Shown one piece after another: positions 5,672 through 7,406 of a stretch of 7,406 bases of DNA; positions within the stretch are counted from its first letter, which is position 1, and the number at the start of each line of letters is the position of its first letter. The notes under the pieces are model-generated. The model was not told where the DNA came from. It saw only the letters and a list, made by a program, of their open reading frames with translations, and did no database searches. A program made the position numbers and the translations under genes. Source of the DNA: DASWKG01 sp036396755 (GTDB lineage Bacteria > Actinomycetota > UBA4738 > CALAEC01); NCBI GenBank assembly GCA_036396755.1, contig DASWKG010000093.1, positions 1 through 7,406 of the forward strand, written 5' to 3'.

Positions 5672-5781
5672 CCCCCCAACCGGCCGACCATCTCTGTGGG
5701 GACAGGGAATAGCGCCCGTGCGAGGGCGGTTCGTATCTCGCACGGGACGAACCACGGCCTCAGGCGAGGCCGCAAGGGGGG
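5672..5781 (+). other. Structured intergenic region with nested inverted repeats
   Basis: Four local hairpins can be drawn. H1 pairs 5691-5697 with 5702-5708 (7 bp including one G-U, GGGG loop). H2 pairs 5715-5724 with 5737-5746 (10 perfect bp, 12-nt loop). H2' pairs 5728-5734 with 5747-5753 (7 perfect bp) and shares no paired bases with H2 but interleaves with it, so the two should compete. H3 pairs 5755-5761 with 5766-5772 (7 perfect bp, AGGC loop). C6 at 5672-5677 is also complementary to G6 at 5776-5781, the presumed ribosome binding site. There is no U-tract, so a standard terminator is not supported. I do not recognise any named riboswitch class. The region could be an RNA leader, an operator dyad, or the 3' end of the upstream transcript. 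Confidence 0.45.
5706..5731 (+). promoter_or_regulatory. SigR/SigH-type ECF promoter match
   Basis: GGAAT at 5706-5710 (part of GGGAAT) is followed after exactly 18 nt by GTT at 5729-5731. This matches the published GGAAT-N18-GTT pattern of actinobacterial SigR and SigH thiol-stress sigma factors. It faces the small zinc-type gene, and transcription would start about 5738-5742, leaving a leader near 50 nt. An 8-base match could be chance, but it lies in the only sizeable gap upstream of this gene. Confidence 0.4.
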
Positions 5782-5788
5782 AAGTGAG

Positions 5789-5995
5789 ATGGCCGAGAAC
5801 ACCGTGATCCGAGGGTCCCGACCCCGCGAGCTGCCGCGCCCGAACCGCGTCTACCGAGAGGGCCGAGTCTGCGCCCACGGCGGCTGTGAGACCCGCATCT
5901 CCAAGTACAACAAGGCGAGCTTCTGCTGGGCGCACGTTCCCGTCCGCTACCCGCTCACCCGCGGCGAGCGCAAGAAGCGGAACCGGGCGGCCTGA
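5789..5995 (+). CDS. Small CCCH zinc-ribbon-like protein
   Basis: The 68-residue protein is basic at both ends (PRPNRVYREGR; TRGERKKRNRAA) with a central metal-type motif: C28 in RVCAHGGC, C33, C46 and H49 in FCWAH. The spacing is C-x4-C-x12-C-x2-H. Between them, TRISKYNKASF resembles the 'C-x-T-x-L-S-x-Y-N-...-C-x-x-H' ribbon that I recall in short actinobacterial proteins and at the ends of some DNA-binding regulators. It probably binds one zinc ion and nucleic acid, but no exact function is known to me. ATG 5789 is chosen because G6 at 5776-5781 supplies a Shine-Dalgarno about 7 nt away; an in-frame GTG further upstream would run through the inverted repeats. It is separated by 123 nt from the acyltransferase gene and may have its own stress promoter. 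It converges with the next gene. Confidence 0.75.
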   Translation: MAENTVIRGSRPRELPRPNRVYREGRVCAHGGCETRISKYNKASFCWAHVPVRYPLTRGERKKRNRAA

Positions 5996-6009
5996 CCTCG
6001 GAGTAGCGC

Positions 6010-6270
6010 TCAGTCGTCTGCGGGGCCCACCGGAGGCGGCGGCGGGTCTCCGGGCCCGCGCGACAGCCGCTCGGCGATCTCCTTCGCCTTGGCGAGGTGC
6101 GCGCGGTCGACGAACAGCCGCACGCCCACCTCCCAGATCTGGCTGAAGAAGCCGGGCTCCTTGTACCACCACACGATGCCGAGCTCCTCGAGCTCGCCGG
6201 CGATCGCGTTCGCCGTCTCCCGCGTGAACTGTCCGAGGTGAACGGTCGTGACGTCCGGCTGATCAGCCAC
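6010..6270 (-). CDS. Small DUF2007-like protein, last gene of operon
   Basis: The 86-residue soluble protein shows a beta-alpha-beta pattern. VTTVHLGQF (8-15) is followed by a helix TRETANAIAGELEELGI (16-32), then WWYKEP, then a strand VGVRLFVDRAHLAKAKEIAERL (48-69), and a Pro-rich tail of five prolines at 76-80. The layout (strand, helix, 'gI' turn, strand, helix with a conserved Asp) resembles DUF2007, a putative signal-transducing domain, but that match is tentative. The GTG start at 6270 overlaps the end of the methyltransferase gene by 8 nt, so the two are translationally coupled. The start lacks a strong Shine-Dalgarno, and a longer frame beginning upstream would lie within the methyltransferase. 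It converges with the zinc-type gene, with 14 nt between the stops and no terminator-like hairpin there. Confidence 0.72.
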   Translation of the reverse strand: MADQPDVTTVHLGQFTRETANAIAGELEELGIVWWYKEPGFFSQIWEVGVRLFVDRAHLAKAKEIAERLSRGPGDPPPPPVGPADD

Positions 6271-6985
6271 GTTCGCGATCGTACCGCGTGCCGACCGCGA
6301 CGAGGTCGAGCCCGCGCTCCGCATCGCGCGTGATCCCGAGGTCATGCGACCGGACCGTCCGGAGGACGGCGCGGAGCCAGGCCGGCTGCTGCTCGTAGGG
6401 ACGGCGAACCAGGCGGTGCTGCACGGGCTCGCCGAGGAAGCGATCGAGCAGGCGCAGGAGCGGGCCGTGGGTGGTCGCGACGACGGTGACGGCGTCGAAG
6501 TGGCGCCGCAGGAGCGCCTCGAGCTCGCGTCGGTCGTACTCGTGGACGTGGGACGGGTTGCGCCCGGCGGGGAAGGTGTCCCGGTTCGGCGTCGAGACGA
6601 CCAGCGTGCCGCCCGGGCGCAGGGCTTCCCGGCACGCCGCCAGGAACTCGTCGGGGCACCACAGGTGCTCGAGGACCTGCAGGGCCACGATCGTGTCGAC
6701 CGACGAGGGCCGGACCGACAGGCGGCAGAGGTCGGCGGCGAGGAATCGCGCGGCGGGGTAGCGGCGCGCGGCCCTCGCGGCGACCGCGGCGTCGAGATCG
6801 AGGCCGACGACCGGCGCGTGGCCGAGCAGCCGGGTGCCGTAGCCCTCGCCGCAGCCCGCGTCGAGCACCCGCCCGCGTGCGTGCCGCCTCGCGAACCGGT
6901 AGGCGGCGACGTGCCGCCGGTACCAGTAGTTCTCGCTGGGGACGCTCGGGAGCGTTCGCTCGCCGGTGGGAACGAGGTCGGTCAC
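6263..6985 (-). CDS. Rv3030-like SAM-dependent methyltransferase
   Basis: The 240-residue protein opens with TGERTLPSVPSENYWYRRH (7-25). I know this N-terminal signature from the actinobacterial family that includes M. tuberculosis Rv3030, encoded beside the GH57 and GT4 genes of methylglucose lipopolysaccharide synthesis. A class I fold follows. Motif I is VLDAGCGEGYGT (40-51). The acidic residue is D63 or D65 in VGLDLDA, AADL contributes the adenine-binding aspartate (D85), and IVALQVLEHL (99-108) is motif II. RPGGTLVVSTPNRDTF (123-138) is the COQ3/UbiG-like segment, and a lid with HVHEYDRRELEALL follows. The acceptor, possibly a sugar hydroxyl, is inferred. GTG 6985 is chosen because it forms a GTGA overlap with the upstream stop. 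A longer frame would run through the neighbouring gene. It overlaps the downstream small gene by 8 nt. Confidence 0.85.
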   Translation of the reverse strand: MTDLVPTGERTLPSVPSENYWYRRHVAAYRFARRHARGRVLDAGCGEGYGTRLLGHAPVVGLDLDAAVAARAARRYPAARFLAADLCRLSVRPSSVDTIVALQVLEHLWCPDEFLAACREALRPGGTLVVSTPNRDTFPAGRNPSHVHEYDRRELEALLRRHFDAVTVVATTHGPLLRLLDRFLGEPVQHRLVRRPYEQQPAWLRAVLRTVRSHDLGITRDAERGLDLVAVGTRYDRERG

Positions 6986-7377
6986 GGGACCGGCGAGCAG
7001 GTGGCCTCGAGGAACACCCGCAGCGCCAGGAAGCGGCCGTCGTCGAGGAGGGCCTCCACGCAGACGGGTGTCCCCGCCCCCGGCGTCGACCCGGCCCGCA
7101 CCCACTCGTCTCCCTCGAGCCGAAGGAACCGCGTCGCCCCGGCGGCGAACCGTCCGAGGCGGATCTGGGGGCCCTCGCCCTCGCGCACCAGCACCTCGCG
7201 AGCGGTCACCTCCTCGACATCGGCGGTGATCCACACGACCGGCGGATCGTCCGGCCCGGGGGCCTCCTGCTCGACGACCGGCAGGTCGACGTCGTGCTGG
7301 ACCGCCTCGGGCCGGAGGGCCATCGCGCCGACCGCGAGCCCCGCTCCGAGCCCGAGGAGGGCCGCCAGCGCGCGCAT
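6982..7377 (-). CDS. Membrane-anchored or secreted small protein of unknown function
   Basis: The 131-residue protein begins with a hydrophobic segment MRALAALLGLGAGLAVGAMA (1-20), either an uncleaved anchor or a signal peptide. A Pro/Asp-rich linker (30-46) leads to a beta-rich domain (about 47-127; PVVWITADVEEVTAREVLV, then RFLRL, VCVEALL and FLALRVFLEATC). Two cysteines, C106 and C127, could form a disulfide outside the membrane. The strand pattern could be an OB-like barrel, but I do not recognise the family. The ATG start has no Shine-Dalgarno; a TATCCT element 6 nt upstream suggests leaderless transcription and makes this the first gene of the operon. Its stop overlaps the methyltransferase start as GTGA, so the pair is coupled, although one product is extracytoplasmic and the other looks cytoplasmic. 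Confidence 0.78.
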   Translation of the reverse strand: MRALAALLGLGAGLAVGAMALRPEAVQHDVDLPVVEQEAPGPDDPPVVWITADVEEVTAREVLVREGEGPQIRLGRFAAGATRFLRLEGDEWVRAGSTPGAGTPVCVEALLDDGRFLALRVFLEATCSPVP

Positions 7378-7383
7378 GGCGAC

Positions 7384-7389
7384 AGGATA
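7384..7389 (-). promoter_or_regulatory. Predicted -10 element of the three-gene operon
   Basis: The minus strand reads TATCCT, ending 6 nt before ATG 7377. This places the transcription start at or next to the start codon. The -35 region would fall beyond the end of the window. Confidence 0.5.
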
Positions 7390-7406
7390 CCGGGGGGTCA
7401 GGCCGC

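Noticed and set aside
5725..5746. tRNA-like T-loop (GGTTCGTATC) in the intergenic region
   Set aside because: The flanking bases do not form the 5-bp T-stem, and no acceptor, D or anticodon arms can be drawn.
5715..5753. H-type pseudoknot formed by both stems together
   Set aside because: The linker that must cross the 10-bp stem has zero nucleotides, so full simultaneous pairing is sterically unlikely. Competing hairpins are a better reading.
5996..6009. Bidirectional terminator between the convergent genes
   Set aside because: The 14-nt gap contains no inverted repeat or T-tract.

Overview
The window is GC-rich, densely coded DNA that looks like an actinobacterial chromosome, probably from an uncultured Actinomycetota lineage. 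The case rests on several signs: GTG starts are common, gaps are short, and several genes have a TANNNT -10 element placed 6-7 nt before the start codon with no Shine-Dalgarno (a leaderless layout). One methyltransferase also has the N-terminal motif I associate with mycobacterial Rv3030, and one gap contains a match to the SigR/SigH (thiol-stress sigma factor) promoter pattern. The lineage is inferred. I see no rRNA, tRNA, CRISPR array, insertion sequence or phage gene, and no gene-free stretch longer than about 125 nt.

Layout. Positions 19-2372 (minus strand) hold a Fur-family metalloregulator, an alpha/beta hydrolase with the catalytic pentad of haloalkane dehalogenases, and a lipoprotein with a GH18-like TIM barrel. 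A 65-bp divergent promoter region (2373-2437) separates these from a plus-strand pair at 2438-3306. That pair encodes a two-module protein (ScoMcrA-head-like plus DUF5678-like) whose stop overlaps the start of a retropepsin-like aspartic protease. Next on the plus strand (3369-5665) come an enoyl-CoA hydratase/isomerase, a class I SAM methyltransferase translationally coupled to it, and a left-handed beta-helix (hexapeptide) acyltransferase. After these is a 123-nt gap rich in inverted repeats, then a 68-residue protein with a C-C-C-H zinc-type motif (5789-5995). The right end (6010-7377, minus) is a three-gene overlapping operon: a membrane-anchored or secreted small protein, an Rv3030-like methyltransferase, and an 86-residue DUF2007-like protein.

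How the genes may work together. The left part looks like individually transcribed housekeeping or accessory genes, several apparently leaderless. The hydratase, methyltransferase and acyltransferase are close enough to be one transcript, and the last two enzymes are typical of small-molecule, glycan or lipid decoration. The right operon may relate to polysaccharide or lipid modification if the Rv3030 resemblance holds. The least ordinary places are the aspartic-protease pair with its AT-rich promoter carrying a direct repeat, and the 5666-5788 gap. In that gap a SigR-like promoter match, a 10-bp dyad, a competing 7-bp hairpin and a possible block on ribosome binding all lie just upstream of the small zinc-type protein.
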